Shown: piece after piece, positions 1 through 8,484 of the stretch | How the letters are laid out: every line of letters starts with the position of its first letter | Position numbering within the stretch: position 1 is the first letter of the stretch | Assembly: GCA_963704505.1 (NCBI GenBank) | Contig: OY969912.1 | Coordinates: 558,001 to 622,000, forward strand | DNA: 64,000 bases | Direction: 5' to 3' | From: VRUE01 sp963704505 | GTDB lineage: Bacteria > Actinomycetota > Thermoleophilia > Solirubrobacterales > 70-9 | Translations under genes and position numbers: made by a program | The notes under the pieces: generated by a model | Told to the model about the DNA's origin: nothing | Databases searched by the model: none | What the model saw: only the letters and a program-made list of their open reading frames with translations

Positions 1-70
1 GGACCCCATAACTTGGGTGCTACTCGCGGTGGGGGTATCTCTGGCCGCCCCGGTCCGCGACCCGGCGTAG
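1..70 (+). CDS. C-terminal end of a membrane protein (partial)
   Basis: Reading from base 2, 22 codons run to a TAG at 68-70. The residues include a hydrophobic stretch (WVLLAVGVSLAAPV) that looks like a final membrane helix followed by a short charged tail. The next gene starts 9 bases later on the same strand, so this is probably the previous member of the glycan cluster, perhaps an O-antigen ligase or another multi-pass protein. The piece is too short to name. Confidence 0.4.
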   Translation, partial: DPITWVLLAVGVSLAAPVRDPA

Positions 71-79
71 GGTCGGGCC

Positions 80-1624
80 GTGTCGGGATATCTGCGCCGG
101 CTGGCGACGACAGGGGCTGCCTATACGGCGGCGAGCGTGATCTCGAAGCTGATCGCCGTCGCCCTGCTGCCGCTCTACACGCACTACCTCACGCCGGCCG
201 ACTACGGCGCCGCCGAGGTCATGTTCGCCGCGGTCGTCGCCGCCAGCATCGTCGTCCGCTTCGGGACGGTCGAGGCGCTCCTGCGCTTCTACTACAAGGA
301 CGACGAGGATCCGGCGCGGGTCGTTTCGACCTCATTCGCCGCCCTCTTCTGGCTGGCGACCGCCGCCGCGCTGGTCGCACTGCCCTTCGCCGCCCCGATC
401 TCCGAAGCGCTTCTCGACCGGCCGGCGCCCGAGCTCGCGCGGATCGCGATCGGCGGCCTCTGGGTCCTCACGCTCTACGAGTACCTGCTGACCCTGTTCC
501 GGCTCGAGGAGCGCGCCCGCGCATATTTCGTGACGACGATCCTCAACGTGATCGTGGCGATCGGGCTCACGGTCATCCTCGTCGTCGGCGCCGGCGAGGG
601 CGCCCGCGGGCTGCTGATCGGCAGTTACGCCAGCGGCGGCCTCTTCGTCGTCGGCCTGATCTTCGTCCATCGCCGCCGGCTTTCGCTTCTGTTCGACCGG
701 CAGCTGCTGCGCCGCCTGATGCGCTTCGGCCTGCCGACGATGCCCGCCGAGCTTTCCCTCTACCTGCTCAACTTCGTCGACCGGATCATCATCGTCCGCT
801 CGGCGGGGTTGGCCGAGGCCGGCCTCTACTCGCTGGCGGTCAAGTTCGCCCAGGGGGTCAACGTCCTCGTCCGCGGCTTTCAGCTCGCCTGGCCGCCGCT
901 CGCCTATTCGATCCGCGATGACGACGAGGCGAGGGTCGCCTACGCCGCGATCGTCTCCTGGTTCGTCGCCGTCTGCGCCGCCGTGGTCGCCGGGATGTGG
1001 CTGTTCTCGCGCTGGTTCGCCCGGATCCTCGCGGCTCCCGAGTTCTTCGACTCCTACGAAGCCGTCGGCCTGATCGCGACCGCCGTCACCCTTTACGCGC
1101 TCTACATGGTGCTGGTCGTGATCCTCGGCAGGACCGGGCGCACCGAGTTCAACTTCCCGGCGACGATCGCCGCCCTGGTCGCCAACGTCGCCCTCAACCT
1201 GGCCCTGGTCCCCTCGCTCGGGATCGTCGGCGCCGGGCTGGCCCTGGTCGCCTCCTACATCATCGTCGTCGCGCTCATGTACGTCTTCACGCAGCGCCTC
1301 TTCCCGGTCCCCTACGAGTGGGGGCGCCTGGCGCGGATCGTCCTCGTCACCACCGCGATCGTCCTCGCCGGCGAACTGTTGGTCGCCACCGAAGGAGCCG
1401 GCGCGCTGGCGCTGCGCGTCGGTCTCTGGCTTGCCTACCTGCCGCTGCTCTTCCTCAGCGGCTTCTTCACCGCCGAGGAGCGCGGCTGGCTGGCATTGCT
1501 GGTCACCGAACCGGGTGAGGTGGCGGCCAGGCTGAGGGAGACCGCGGCCCGTCCCGCCGCAGTCGAGGGCGAGGTGCCCGAGACTTACGAGGTCGAGCTG
1601 CTCGACGACGACGCGCGGCCGTGA
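80..1624 (+). CDS. Polysaccharide/lipid-linked oligosaccharide flippase (Wzx/MOP superfamily)
   Basis: 514-residue multi-pass membrane protein with a GTG start. The N-terminus has the flippase pattern: a short basic segment, then SVISKLIAVALLPLYT and HYLTPADYG, with about 12-14 hydrophobic segments following. In the family these proteins move undecaprenyl-linked sugars across the cytoplasmic membrane before polymerisation. The last 50 residues are acidic and cytoplasmic-looking. The following glycosyltransferases fit an exopolysaccharide or O-antigen-like locus. The 3' end overlaps the convergent gene by 40 bases. Confidence 0.85.
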   Translation: MSGYLRRLATTGAAYTAASVISKLIAVALLPLYTHYLTPADYGAAEVMFAAVVAASIVVRFGTVEALLRFYYKDDEDPARVVSTSFAALFWLATAAALVALPFAAPISEALLDRPAPELARIAIGGLWVLTLYEYLLTLFRLEERARAYFVTTILNVIVAIGLTVILVVGAGEGARGLLIGSYASGGLFVVGLIFVHRRRLSLLFDRQLLRRLMRFGLPTMPAELSLYLLNFVDRIIIVRSAGLAEAGLYSLAVKFAQGVNVLVRGFQLAWPPLAYSIRDDDEARVAYAAIVSWFVAVCAAVVAGMWLFSRWFARILAAPEFFDSYEAVGLIATAVTLYALYMVLVVILGRTGRTEFNFPATIAALVANVALNLALVPSLGIVGAGLALVASYIIVVALMYVFTQRLFPVPYEWGRLARIVLVTTAIVLAGELLVATEGAGALALRVGLWLAYLPLLFLSGFFTAEERGWLALLVTEPGEVAARLRETAARPAAVEGEVPETYEVELLDDDARP

Positions 1625-2535
1625 GCCGCAGCGCGGTCGCGGATGCTCTCGCCGCGGCCGGGGTGGAGGGCCTGCCGCGCATGAGCCCAGTAGACCCCGG
1701 CTGAGTGGCGGGGCAGAATCGCCGCCGCCATCGCCCGTAGCGAGTAGGACCAGACGGTCAGGGCCCGCACCGCCAATGCCGCGCCCCGGGTGTGGTGCTT
1801 ACGTATGTAGAGCTCGCGGTTGCGGTGGAATTCGACGATCCGCGGCAGTCCGGCGGAGAGGTCATTGGTGAGCTGGTCGTGGTGGACGGCGCGGGCGGCT
1901 GGGACGAACAGCGAGGGCCGGCCGGCCTCGGCGAGGCGCTTCTGGAAGTCGCACTCGTCGTAGTAGACGAAGAAGTCGGGATCCAGGTAGCCGACCTCGG
2001 CGGCGGCCTCGCGGCGGACCAGAAGCGCGCTCGACTGCGCCCAATCGACCCGCCGGGTCACCGGGCCGCCGCTCTGCACCGTGTAGACGCGCTGCAGGAA
2101 GACCGCAGCGGCCAGCGCTGTGTCGACCCCTGGGAAGCGCCAGGCGCAGTGGACCGGGCGACCCTCCGGGTCGAGCAGTTGGGCGCCTGCCGCGCCCGCC
2201 CGCGGATCCGCGTCGAGCGCCTCGATCAGCGCCGCCGCGGCGCCCTCGCGCAACTCGGAGTCCTCGTTGAGGAGAAGGCAGTAGCGCCCGCCCGCCTCCC
2301 TGAGCAGGGTCGAGTCGTTCTCGGCCTTGCCGGTACGCCGCTCCAGGGCAATCAGTCGAATATCGCGGCCGAGGGCGCGTACGGCGTCCGCCGAGCCGTC
2401 ATCGGAGGCGTTGTCGATGACCAGGACCTCGCGCTCGACCCCCGCCGGATGGGTGCGCTCGATCGACTCAAGGCAGACGAGCAGGTCCTCGCGGCCGTTC
2501 GTGTTCACGACGCAGTAGGAGAGCGTGGGGGCCAC
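1585..2535 (-). CDS. Family 2 glycosyltransferase (rhamnosyltransferase-like)
   Basis: Cytoplasmic GT-A fold transferase. Visible motifs are SYCVVNTNGRED at the N-terminus, VIDNASDDGS (nucleotide-sugar binding), LLLNEDSEL (the DxD-like metal site) and FFVYYDECDFQKRL (acceptor and catalytic acidic region). The C-terminus ends in a Ser-rich run that overlaps the flippase 3' end. I place the start at GTG 2535 because an earlier in-frame start (2658) would run 100 bases into the divergent gene at 2558 and adds only low-complexity residues. The substrate is unknown. Context implies assembly of a surface polysaccharide repeat unit. Confidence 0.8.
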   Translation of the reverse strand: MAPTLSYCVVNTNGREDLLVCLESIERTHPAGVEREVLVIDNASDDGSADAVRALGRDIRLIALERRTGKAENDSTLLREAGGRYCLLLNEDSELREGAAAALIEALDADPRAGAAGAQLLDPEGRPVHCAWRFPGVDTALAAAVFLQRVYTVQSGGPVTRRVDWAQSSALLVRREAAAEVGYLDPDFFVYYDECDFQKRLAEAGRPSLFVPAARAVHHDQLTNDLSAGLPRIVEFHRNRELYIRKHHTRGAALAVRALTVWSYSLRAMAAAILPRHSAGVYWAHARQALHPGRGESIRDRAAAHGRASSSSSSTS

Positions 2536-2557
2536 GGGCGCACGATAATCGGCCGGG

Positions 2558-3670
2558 ATGCGCGCAAAGCTCGTCGACCCGTCGGCCTTCACGCCGCCAT
2601 ATGACCGCGCGCTCGCGGCCGGGCTGGCGCGGGCGGGCGCCGAGGTCGAGCTGCTCACCAGCCGATTTCCGTACGGCCCGGTCCCCGAGCCCGAGGGCTA
2701 CCGGGTCGAGGAGCTCTTCTACCGGCGGGCGACCGCCGGCGATCGTGGCGACCGCGCGCGGCAGGCGGTGAAGCTCGCCGAGCACCTCCCGGACATGCTG
2801 CGCCTGCGCGGCGCGCTGGACGATGCCGACGTCGTCCACTACCAATGGCTGACGCTGCCGTCGGTCGATGCCCGGCTGCTGCCGCCGACCCGTCCGCGCC
2901 TGCTTACGGCCCACTACGTCCTGCCCCCGACCCCGTCCCGCCGCCGGCTGGCTGCCGCCCGCGCCTCGTTCGGCGCGATGGATGCGGTCATCGCCCATTC
3001 CGAGCGTGGCGCGGAGCGTCTGCGCGAGCTCGTCGGCGTGCCGGGCGAGCGGGTCAGGGTCATCCCGCACGGAGCCTTCGACTACCTGACCCGACTGCCG
3101 CGGGAGAAACCGCTGCCGCCCGAGCTCGAGGGGGCGGAGGGGCCCGTCGTCCTCTTCTTCGGCCTGCTCCGCCCCTACAAGGGCGTCGACGTTCTGCTGC
3201 GCGCCTTCGCCCGGTTGAAGGGCGCCGAGCTCTGGATCGTCGGCAACCCGAGAATGGATGTCGAGCCCCTTCGCCGCCTGGCCGCCGAGGCGCCCGGAAG
3301 GGTCCGTTTCCTCACCCGCTTCGTCGAGGACGCCGAGATCCCGGCGATCATGAGGCGTGCCGACATCCTCGCCCTTCCCTACCGCGACATCGAGCAGTCC
3401 GGTGTGCTCTACGCGGGCCTCGCCTTCGGCAAGCCGATGGTGCTGAGCGCGGTCGGTGCCTTCCCCGAGGTGGCCGAGGGCGGGGTCGCCCGCCTCGTGC
3501 CTCCCGGCGACCCCGCGGCCCTCTCCACTGCACTGCGCGAGCTGGTCGAGGACGAGGGGGCCCGCGCCGAGCTGGCCGCGGCCGCCGGCGAGGCCGCCCG
3601 GGGCCGCTACTCCTGGGACGCCGTCGCGATCGAGACCCTGGCCCTCTACGAGGAGCTGCTCGCCCGATGA
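2558..3670 (+). CDS. Family 4 glycosyltransferase (GT-B fold)
   Basis: 370 residues. The second Rossmann domain is clear: VVLFFGLLRPYKGVDVLL (start of the nucleotide-sugar domain), then ILALPYRDIEQSGVLYAG followed by LAFGKPMVLSAVG, the region of the family E-x7-E motif and glycine-rich loop. This copy has an EQSG variant of the usual EGFG. It is transcribed away from the GT2 gene with only 22 bases between predicted starts, and its stop overlaps the next start (ATGA). Retaining transfer from a nucleotide sugar to the growing glycan is the expected role. Donor and acceptor are not predictable. Confidence 0.85.
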   Translation: MRAKLVDPSAFTPPYDRALAAGLARAGAEVELLTSRFPYGPVPEPEGYRVEELFYRRATAGDRGDRARQAVKLAEHLPDMLRLRGALDDADVVHYQWLTLPSVDARLLPPTRPRLLTAHYVLPPTPSRRRLAAARASFGAMDAVIAHSERGAERLRELVGVPGERVRVIPHGAFDYLTRLPREKPLPPELEGAEGPVVLFFGLLRPYKGVDVLLRAFARLKGAELWIVGNPRMDVEPLRRLAAEAPGRVRFLTRFVEDAEIPAIMRRADILALPYRDIEQSGVLYAGLAFGKPMVLSAVGAFPEVAEGGVARLVPPGDPAALSTALRELVEDEGARAELAAAAGEAARGRYSWDAVAIETLALYEELLAR

Positions 3671-4839
3671 TCGTCGTCGCGATCCTCTTCTGGCTGAGCG
3701 CCGCCCTGATCCTCTACACCCACCTCGGCTACCCGCTTGTCCTCCTGGCGCTTACCCGGTTCAAGGTTGGCCGCCGGAAGCGGACGCGGGAGCGAGCGGA
3801 CATGACTTCCAGTCATGTGAGTGTGAGCGAGCGGGAGCAGAGCATTCCGGCGGTGTCATTGATCGTCGCCGCCTACGACGAGGAGGACGTGATCGCGGCG
3901 AAGGTGGCCAACGCGCTCGCCCTCGACTACCCGCGTGATCGGCTCGAGCTGATCGTCGCCTCCGACGGCTCGGCCGACGCCACCGTGGCGAAGGCACGGG
4001 CCGCCGGGGCAGACCTGGTGCTGGACCTTCCCCGCGGCGGCAAGGTCGCCGCCCAGGACGCCGCCGCGTCGGCCGCGTCGGGAGAGATCCTCGCCTTCTC
4101 CGACGCCAACAGCGCCTGGCAGGCGGACGCGCTGGCGCAGCTGGTCGACCGCTTCGAGGACCCAGAGGTCGCCTACGTCTGCGGCCAGGTCCGCTTCACC
4201 GACCCGGAGGGAGGCAACCTCGAGGGCGCCTACTGGCGCTACGAGATGGCGGTCCGCGGGATGGAGTCCTCGCTGGCCGGGGTGACCGCCGGGAACGGCG
4301 CGATCTACGCCGTGCGCGCCGGCGCCTACTCGCCGCTGCCGCCGTCGGGCAGCCACGACCTCTCCTTCCCGTTCGCCTTCGCCAAGCGGGGCCTGCGCTC
4401 CCTCTACGCGCCGGACGCCCGCGCCGAGGAGAAGATGGTGCCGACCCTCGAGGGCGAGTTCGCCCGCAAACGGCGGATGATGGTCGGCATCTGGGACATC
4501 GTCGTCGGCGAGGGGATGCTCAGCCCGCGCGGCTACCCGCCGCTCTACGCCTTCGAGATCGCCTCACACAGGCTGCTCCGCTACCTGACCCCGGTGCTGC
4601 ACGCCATTGCCCTGCTCGCCAACCTGGCGCTGCTCGGGCGCGGCTGGGTCTACGAGGCGACGCTCGCCGCCCAGTTGCTGCTGGTCGCCGCGGCGCTGCT
4701 CGGCAGGGTGGTGCCGCTGGCACCCCTTCGCTTCGCCCGCTACTACCTCTCGACCACCGCCTCGATCGCGGCCGGCCTCTGGGACCGGGGGCGCCGCGGC
4801 TCACCCGGCACCTGGGAGAAGGCGGAGGGGACGCGATGA
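3667..4839 (+). CDS. Membrane-anchored family 2 glycosyltransferase
   Basis: 390 residues. An N-terminal membrane helix (MIVVAILFWLSAALILYT) is followed by a basic linker, then the GT-A domain starting at AVSLIVAAYDEEDVIAAK, with LIVASDGSADAT, ILAFSDANS (DxD equivalent) and FARKRRMMVG (QxxRW-like region replaced by RKRRMM). Two further membrane helices lie near the C-terminus. The arrangement matches processive or hyaluronan-synthase-like GT2 enzymes that make or extend polysaccharide at the membrane. The linker (bases about 3787-3838) carries a perfect inverted repeat, listed separately. The start ATG overlaps the previous stop by 4 bases. Confidence 0.85.
   Translation: MIVVAILFWLSAALILYTHLGYPLVLLALTRFKVGRRKRTRERADMTSSHVSVSEREQSIPAVSLIVAAYDEEDVIAAKVANALALDYPRDRLELIVASDGSADATVAKARAAGADLVLDLPRGGKVAAQDAAASAASGEILAFSDANSAWQADALAQLVDRFEDPEVAYVCGQVRFTDPEGGNLEGAYWRYEMAVRGMESSLAGVTAGNGAIYAVRAGAYSPLPPSGSHDLSFPFAFAKRGLRSLYAPDARAEEKMVPTLEGEFARKRRMMVGIWDIVVGEGMLSPRGYPPLYAFEIASHRLLRYLTPVLHAIALLANLALLGRGWVYEATLAAQLLLVAAALLGRVVPLAPLRFARYYLSTTASIAAGLWDRGRRGSPGTWEKAEGTR
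3800..3818. repeat. Inverted repeat inside the GT2 linker
   Basis: Perfect 8-bp arms ACATGACT (3800-3807) and AGTCATGT (3811-3818) around TCC, flanked by near-repeats of GAGCGAGCGG (about 3791-3800 and 3826-3835). It encodes a Ser-rich insert between the membrane helix and the catalytic domain. It may be a small palindromic repeat inserted in frame. Copy number elsewhere in the genome is not known. Confidence 0.45.
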
Positions 4840-4856
4840 GAGGGGACGGTCGCTGA

Positions 4857-5420
4857 ATGCCGCGCACATTCGACAACGCGATCGCGGCCATCGCCCTGGT
4901 CCTGCTTTCGCCGATCCTGCTCGCGGCGGCGGTCGCGATCAAGGTCGGCAGCCGCGGCCCCGTCTTCTACCGCCAGCCGCGGGTAGGCCTCGGCGGGCGT
5001 GAGTTCGAGATGTTGAAGCTGCGCACCATGGTCGTCGGCTCCGACCCGGTCGGGATCGGCACCGCGGTGACCCGCGGTGACCCGCGCGTGACCGCCGCCG
5101 GCCGGGTTCTGCGCCGCACCTCCCTCGACGAGATCCCGAACCTGGTCAACGTCCTGCGCGGGCAGATGGCGATCGTCGGGCCGCGCCCGACGATCCCGGC
5201 GCAGGTCGACGGCTACACGGCGCGGCAGCGTCACCGCCACGATGTCCTGCCGGGGATCACCGGTTGGGCACAGGTGCAGGGGCGCGCCGGGATCCCCTGG
5301 GAGGAGCGGATCGAGCTCGACCTCTGGTACGTCGAGCACCGCTCGGCCGCGCTCGACGGGCGGATCCTCCTGAAGACCACCTGGCTCCTGGTCAGCGGCC
5401 ATGGCCTGGCGCCGGATTAG
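4857..5420 (+). CDS. Phosphoglycosyl transferase (bacterial sugar transferase, WcaJ/PglC type)
   Basis: 187 residues, the size of the catalytic core found in short family members (PglC-like) without the large N-terminal membrane domain. The N-terminal hydrophobic segment (IAAIALVLLSPILLAAAVAI) is the reentrant membrane helix. Core motifs are FYRQPRVGLGGREFEMLKL followed by RTM, then LDEIPNLVNVLRGQMAIVG and PRP. It should transfer a phospho-sugar to undecaprenyl phosphate, which starts repeat-unit assembly. It follows the glycosyltransferases on the same strand, so it is probably the initiating enzyme of this cluster. Confidence 0.9.
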   Translation: MPRTFDNAIAAIALVLLSPILLAAAVAIKVGSRGPVFYRQPRVGLGGREFEMLKLRTMVVGSDPVGIGTAVTRGDPRVTAAGRVLRRTSLDEIPNLVNVLRGQMAIVGPRPTIPAQVDGYTARQRHRHDVLPGITGWAQVQGRAGIPWEERIELDLWYVEHRSAALDGRILLKTTWLLVSGHGLAPD

Positions 5421-5429
5421 GGTAGGGCG

Positions 5430-6215
5430 GTGGCGACGATCCAGATCACCTACGTCGGCGGCCCCACGGCGCTGCTCGAGATCGGCGGCCTCAGGCTGCT
5501 GACCGACCCGACCTTCGAGGCACCGGGCCGCCGCTACCACTTCGGTTGGGGGGCGACCTCGCGCAAGCTCGACGGGCCGGCGGCGACCCCCGAGCAGCTC
5601 GGCCGCATCGACGCCGTCCTGCTCAGCCACGACCACCACGCCGACAACCTCGACGACGCCGGCCTCGCCCTGCTGCCGACCGCCGGCCGGGTGCTGACGA
5701 CGCCCTCGGCCGAGGGGCGCCTCGGCGGCAACGCGACCGGGCTGGCGCCGTGGAGCTCGACCACGCTGGCGCTGCCCGAGGGCGGCGAGCTGAAGGTCAC
5801 GGCGACGCCCGCCCGCCACGGACCACCGCTGAGCCGGCCGATCGTCGGCGAGGTGATCGGATTCCTGCTCGAGTGGGAGGGCCAACGCGACGGCGCCTTC
5901 TGGATCAGCGGCGACACGGTCTACTTCGACGGCGTGGCGGAGGTGGGCAGGCGCTTCGACGTCGGCTCGGCGCTGCTCCATCTGGGCGGGGTCAAATTCC
6001 CCGTCACCGGCCCGGCCCGGTACACGATGAACGCGGCCGAGGCAGTCCGCGTCGCCGCCGAGTTTCAGCTCGAGACGATCGTGCCGATCCACTACGAGGG
6101 CTGGAAGCATTTCCGCCAGGGCAGGGCCGAGGTCGAGCGTGCCTTCGGCGAGGCGGGGATCGAGGACCGGGTCCGCTGGCTGACCCCGGCCGCGCCGGTC
6201 AGCGTCGAGGTCTGA
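5430..6215 (+). CDS. Metallo-beta-lactamase fold hydrolase (UlaG-like)
   Basis: 261 residues, GTG start. The metal site is visible: LLSHDHHADNLDD (HxHxDH-type motif), a later histidine in TPARHGPP, the aspartate in ISGDTVYFDG and a C-terminal histidine in IVPIHYEGWKHF. This matches the UlaG/YtnP-like subgroup of MBL-fold enzymes, which often act on lactones or phosphodiesters. The true substrate cannot be told from sequence. It lies 9 bases after the sugar transferase and 1 base before the next gene, so it is co-transcribed with both. Confidence 0.85.
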   Translation: MATIQITYVGGPTALLEIGGLRLLTDPTFEAPGRRYHFGWGATSRKLDGPAATPEQLGRIDAVLLSHDHHADNLDDAGLALLPTAGRVLTTPSAEGRLGGNATGLAPWSSTTLALPEGGELKVTATPARHGPPLSRPIVGEVIGFLLEWEGQRDGAFWISGDTVYFDGVAEVGRRFDVGSALLHLGGVKFPVTGPARYTMNAAEAVRVAAEFQLETIVPIHYEGWKHFRQGRAEVERAFGEAGIEDRVRWLTPAAPVSVEV

Positions 6216-6216
6216 G

Positions 6217-6756
6217 GTGGGGGAGGCGCCGCTGGTCAGCCTGCGGGCGTTCGAGCCGGCCGACGCGGCCGCCGTCCACCGCTGGTTCAACAACCGCACG
6301 GCGACCAGGACCCTGGTCGCGCAGCGCCAGAGCTTCTCGACCGAGGACGCCGCCCGCTGGGTCACCCGGGCGATGGAGGCCGGCGAGGACCGCAAGTACG
6401 CGATCCTCGTCGAGGGCCACGAGGAGCCGGTCGGCTTCACCGCCCTCTACGGGTTGGATCGCGAGAGCGGCCCCGAGCTCGGGGCGCTGATCGGGGACGA
6501 AGCGCGGCGCGGCGGGATCGGCCGCCGTGCCGAGGCGCTGACCATCGCCAGGGCCTTCGACGAGCTTGGGGCCGAGCGGGTCTACGGCGAGATCCCCGCC
6601 TTCAACGAAGCGGCCAAGCGAACGGTCCTCAGCCTCGGCTGGCACCACGTCGAGACCCTGCCCGACCACGACGAGCGCGACGGCGAGCGCTTCGACCTGG
6701 AGATCTGGGCGGTCCTCCCCGAGGATTTCCGGGCCGCCGCCGCGGACCTGCTTTGA
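6217..6756 (+). CDS. GNAT family N-acetyltransferase
   Basis: 179 residues, GTG start directly after the previous stop. The RimJ/RimL-type layout is present: SLRAFEPADAAAVHRWFNN at the N-terminus, the acetyl-CoA pyrophosphate loop as GDEARRGGIGRRAEALTI, and AFNEAAKRTVLSLGWHHV in the motif B region. The substrate is not predictable. Its overlap with the FemAB-like gene (TTGA) suggests coupled translation and perhaps joint modification of an amino sugar or peptide. Confidence 0.85.
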   Translation: MGEAPLVSLRAFEPADAAAVHRWFNNRTATRTLVAQRQSFSTEDAARWVTRAMEAGEDRKYAILVEGHEEPVGFTALYGLDRESGPELGALIGDEARRGGIGRRAEALTIARAFDELGAERVYGEIPAFNEAAKRTVLSLGWHHVETLPDHDERDGERFDLEIWAVLPEDFRAAAADLL

Positions 6757-7691
6757 GCGCGACCGCCGAGCTGATCAAGGACCGTGGCCGCGCCGCCACG
6801 GCCGCCGACTTCTTCCGTTCGAGCGAGTTCCTCGCCGCCGAGGGGGTCACCCACACACTGCGGATCGTCAGTCAGGGGGTCGAGATGTTCGCGCCCCTCG
6901 TCGTCCGCAAGATCGGCGATCGGCCCGGCCGCGACGCGACCTCGCCCTACGGCTACCCCGGCTTCAGCTCGAAGATGAGGAGCGCGATCGATCCGGCCGA
7001 CGTCGATTTCTCGGGCACCGGGCTGGTCAGCGCGTTCCTCCGCCACTCGCTGGTCGAGCCGCCTCCGCTCGCCGGGGCTCGGGAGCGCAACGTCGTCCAG
7101 ATCGCCGACCCGGACCTGCCGGGCAAGAGCCGGATGAGCGACCGCCAGCAGATCCGCAAGAACCTCAAGCGCGGCTACGAGCTGCGCCTCGTGCCCGGGC
7201 CGAACGCGAGCGCCGCCGACCGGGCCGGCTTCCTCGCCGCCTACGAGCAGACGATGCGCCGCACCGGCGCCGCCGAGCGCTACTTCTTCGGCGCCGCCTA
7301 CTTCGACCGGATCTTCGCCGCCCCGTCGACCTGGCTGGCCATGGCGATGTCGCCGGAGGGGACCGTCGCCGCCGCCTCGATCGCCGTCCGCAGCGACGGC
7401 TTCCTCCACTACTACCTGAGCGGCAGCGCCGACTCCCATTTGCGCGACTCGCCGATGAAGAACGTCGTCGCGACCCTGGTCGAGCACTCCGCCGGCCTTG
7501 GCCTGCCGCTCAACCTCGGCGGCGGCATCGCCCGCGGCGACCGCCTCGAGGAGTTCAAGCGCGGCTTCGCCAATCGCGAGCAGGCCTGGCGCACCTCGGA
7601 GCTGGTCTGCGACGCATCTGCCTACGCACGGCTCTCAGCCGATCGCGGGGACGCCGGCGGGTACTTCCCCGCCTACCGGGCTCCGGCCTAG
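6753..7691 (+). CDS. FemAB-like / GNAT-fold aminoacyl- or acyltransferase
   Basis: 312 residues, TTG start overlapping the previous stop. Features of the FemAB/BioF2-like double-GNAT group: an N-terminal domain with SPYGYPGFSSKM, a central basic helix (RQQIRKNLKRGYELRL), then a C-terminal domain ending with PLNLGGGIARGDRLEEFKRG, which resembles the conserved glycine loop and FK.GF motif. Family members add amino acids or acyl groups to cell-wall precursors or exopolysaccharide. Position beside the glycan cluster supports a surface role. Its 3' end overlaps the convergent gene by 4 bases. Confidence 0.75.
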   Translation: MSATAELIKDRGRAATAADFFRSSEFLAAEGVTHTLRIVSQGVEMFAPLVVRKIGDRPGRDATSPYGYPGFSSKMRSAIDPADVDFSGTGLVSAFLRHSLVEPPPLAGARERNVVQIADPDLPGKSRMSDRQQIRKNLKRGYELRLVPGPNASAADRAGFLAAYEQTMRRTGAAERYFFGAAYFDRIFAAPSTWLAMAMSPEGTVAAASIAVRSDGFLHYYLSGSADSHLRDSPMKNVVATLVEHSAGLGLPLNLGGGIARGDRLEEFKRGFANREQAWRTSELVCDASAYARLSADRGDAGGYFPAYRAPA

Positions 7692-8470
7692 CTCGAGGGG
7701 TTGGCCGGCGTCGGGCCGGTGAAGGTGAAGGCCCGCGGGTCCTCGCCGCCGTACTTGCCCCAGGTCTGCTTACCGAAGGCTGCGATCGCGTCGAGGGTCG
7801 CCTGGCCTTTGTACTGCTTGCAGCCGAGCAGGTTGGTCCAGGTGGTGGCGGCGACGGCGTAGGGCATTTCTTCGTTGGGGAAGAGCAGCGTCGCCGCGTA
7901 CATCGTTTCGTAGAGGCCCTTCAGCGCCAGCTGGTCCTGTTCGGGAAGGTCGGGCGCGTACTGGATCTCCATGCGGCCGTGCTCGAGCGAGTGGACGAAG
8001 TCGATCGGCAGCGGCATTTCCTTGTAGGCGCCGTCGGCCTGCATGTAGGGAGGTTCGACGTGGCTGCCGGAGGTCGGCGGGTTGGTCTTGTAGTCGGGCG
8101 CTTCGGAGCCCTGGGGGATGTGGGTGTGGCCCTCGTCCTTGAGTTTGAGGCGCAGGACGCAGCCCGCCTGCTTTGCCGCCTGCTGCAGGTCGGTCGTCTT
8201 CGCCCCGGCGAACTCGGTGCCGGTGCGGTTGTCGGGCTGGACGTCGTTGGTCGACCCGCTCGAGTTGTCGATATGGGCAGAGCCCTCGTCGCTGCCGCCG
8301 CCCGAGGAGGCGATCGCGACGACGATCCCGGCGACCACGAGGAGCCCGATCAGCCCGGCGGCACCGTAGCCGAGCATCAGCCGTTTGCGCTCCGAGGAGG
8401 TGTGGGTCTTTTCCTGGGCCTCGCGTGCTTCGCGCAGCCGCTCTCTCTCTTCTTCCCTGCGGTTCGCCAT
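7688..8470 (-). CDS. DUF3105 membrane-anchored protein
   Basis: 260 residues. A charged N-terminal coiled segment (RREEERERLREAREAQEK) precedes one membrane helix (GLIGLLVVAGIVVAIA). The extracytoplasmic domain carries the DUF3105 signature: HTHIPQGSEAPDYKTNPP, then TSGSHVEPP, DFVHSLEHG and TTWTNLLGCKQY, with two conserved-looking cysteines (AGCVLR and LLGCKQ). The family is common in Actinobacteria and has no established function. Its histidines could bind metal. It is transcribed alone, toward the FemAB-like gene. Confidence 0.85.
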   Translation of the reverse strand: MANRREEERERLREAREAQEKTHTSSERKRLMLGYGAAGLIGLLVVAGIVVAIASSGGGSDEGSAHIDNSSGSTNDVQPDNRTGTEFAGAKTTDLQQAAKQAGCVLRLKLKDEGHTHIPQGSEAPDYKTNPPTSGSHVEPPYMQADGAYKEMPLPIDFVHSLEHGRMEIQYAPDLPEQDQLALKGLYETMYAATLLFPNEEMPYAVAATTWTNLLGCKQYKGQATLDAIAAFGKQTWGKYGGEDPRAFTFTGPTPANPSS

Positions 8471-8484
8471 GCGGAAGCGGCAGT

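Noticed and set aside
4743..6440. A 565-codon minus-strand frame opposite the sugar transferase and hydrolase genes.
   Set aside because: It covers several genes with clear motifs on the plus strand and encodes no known domain.
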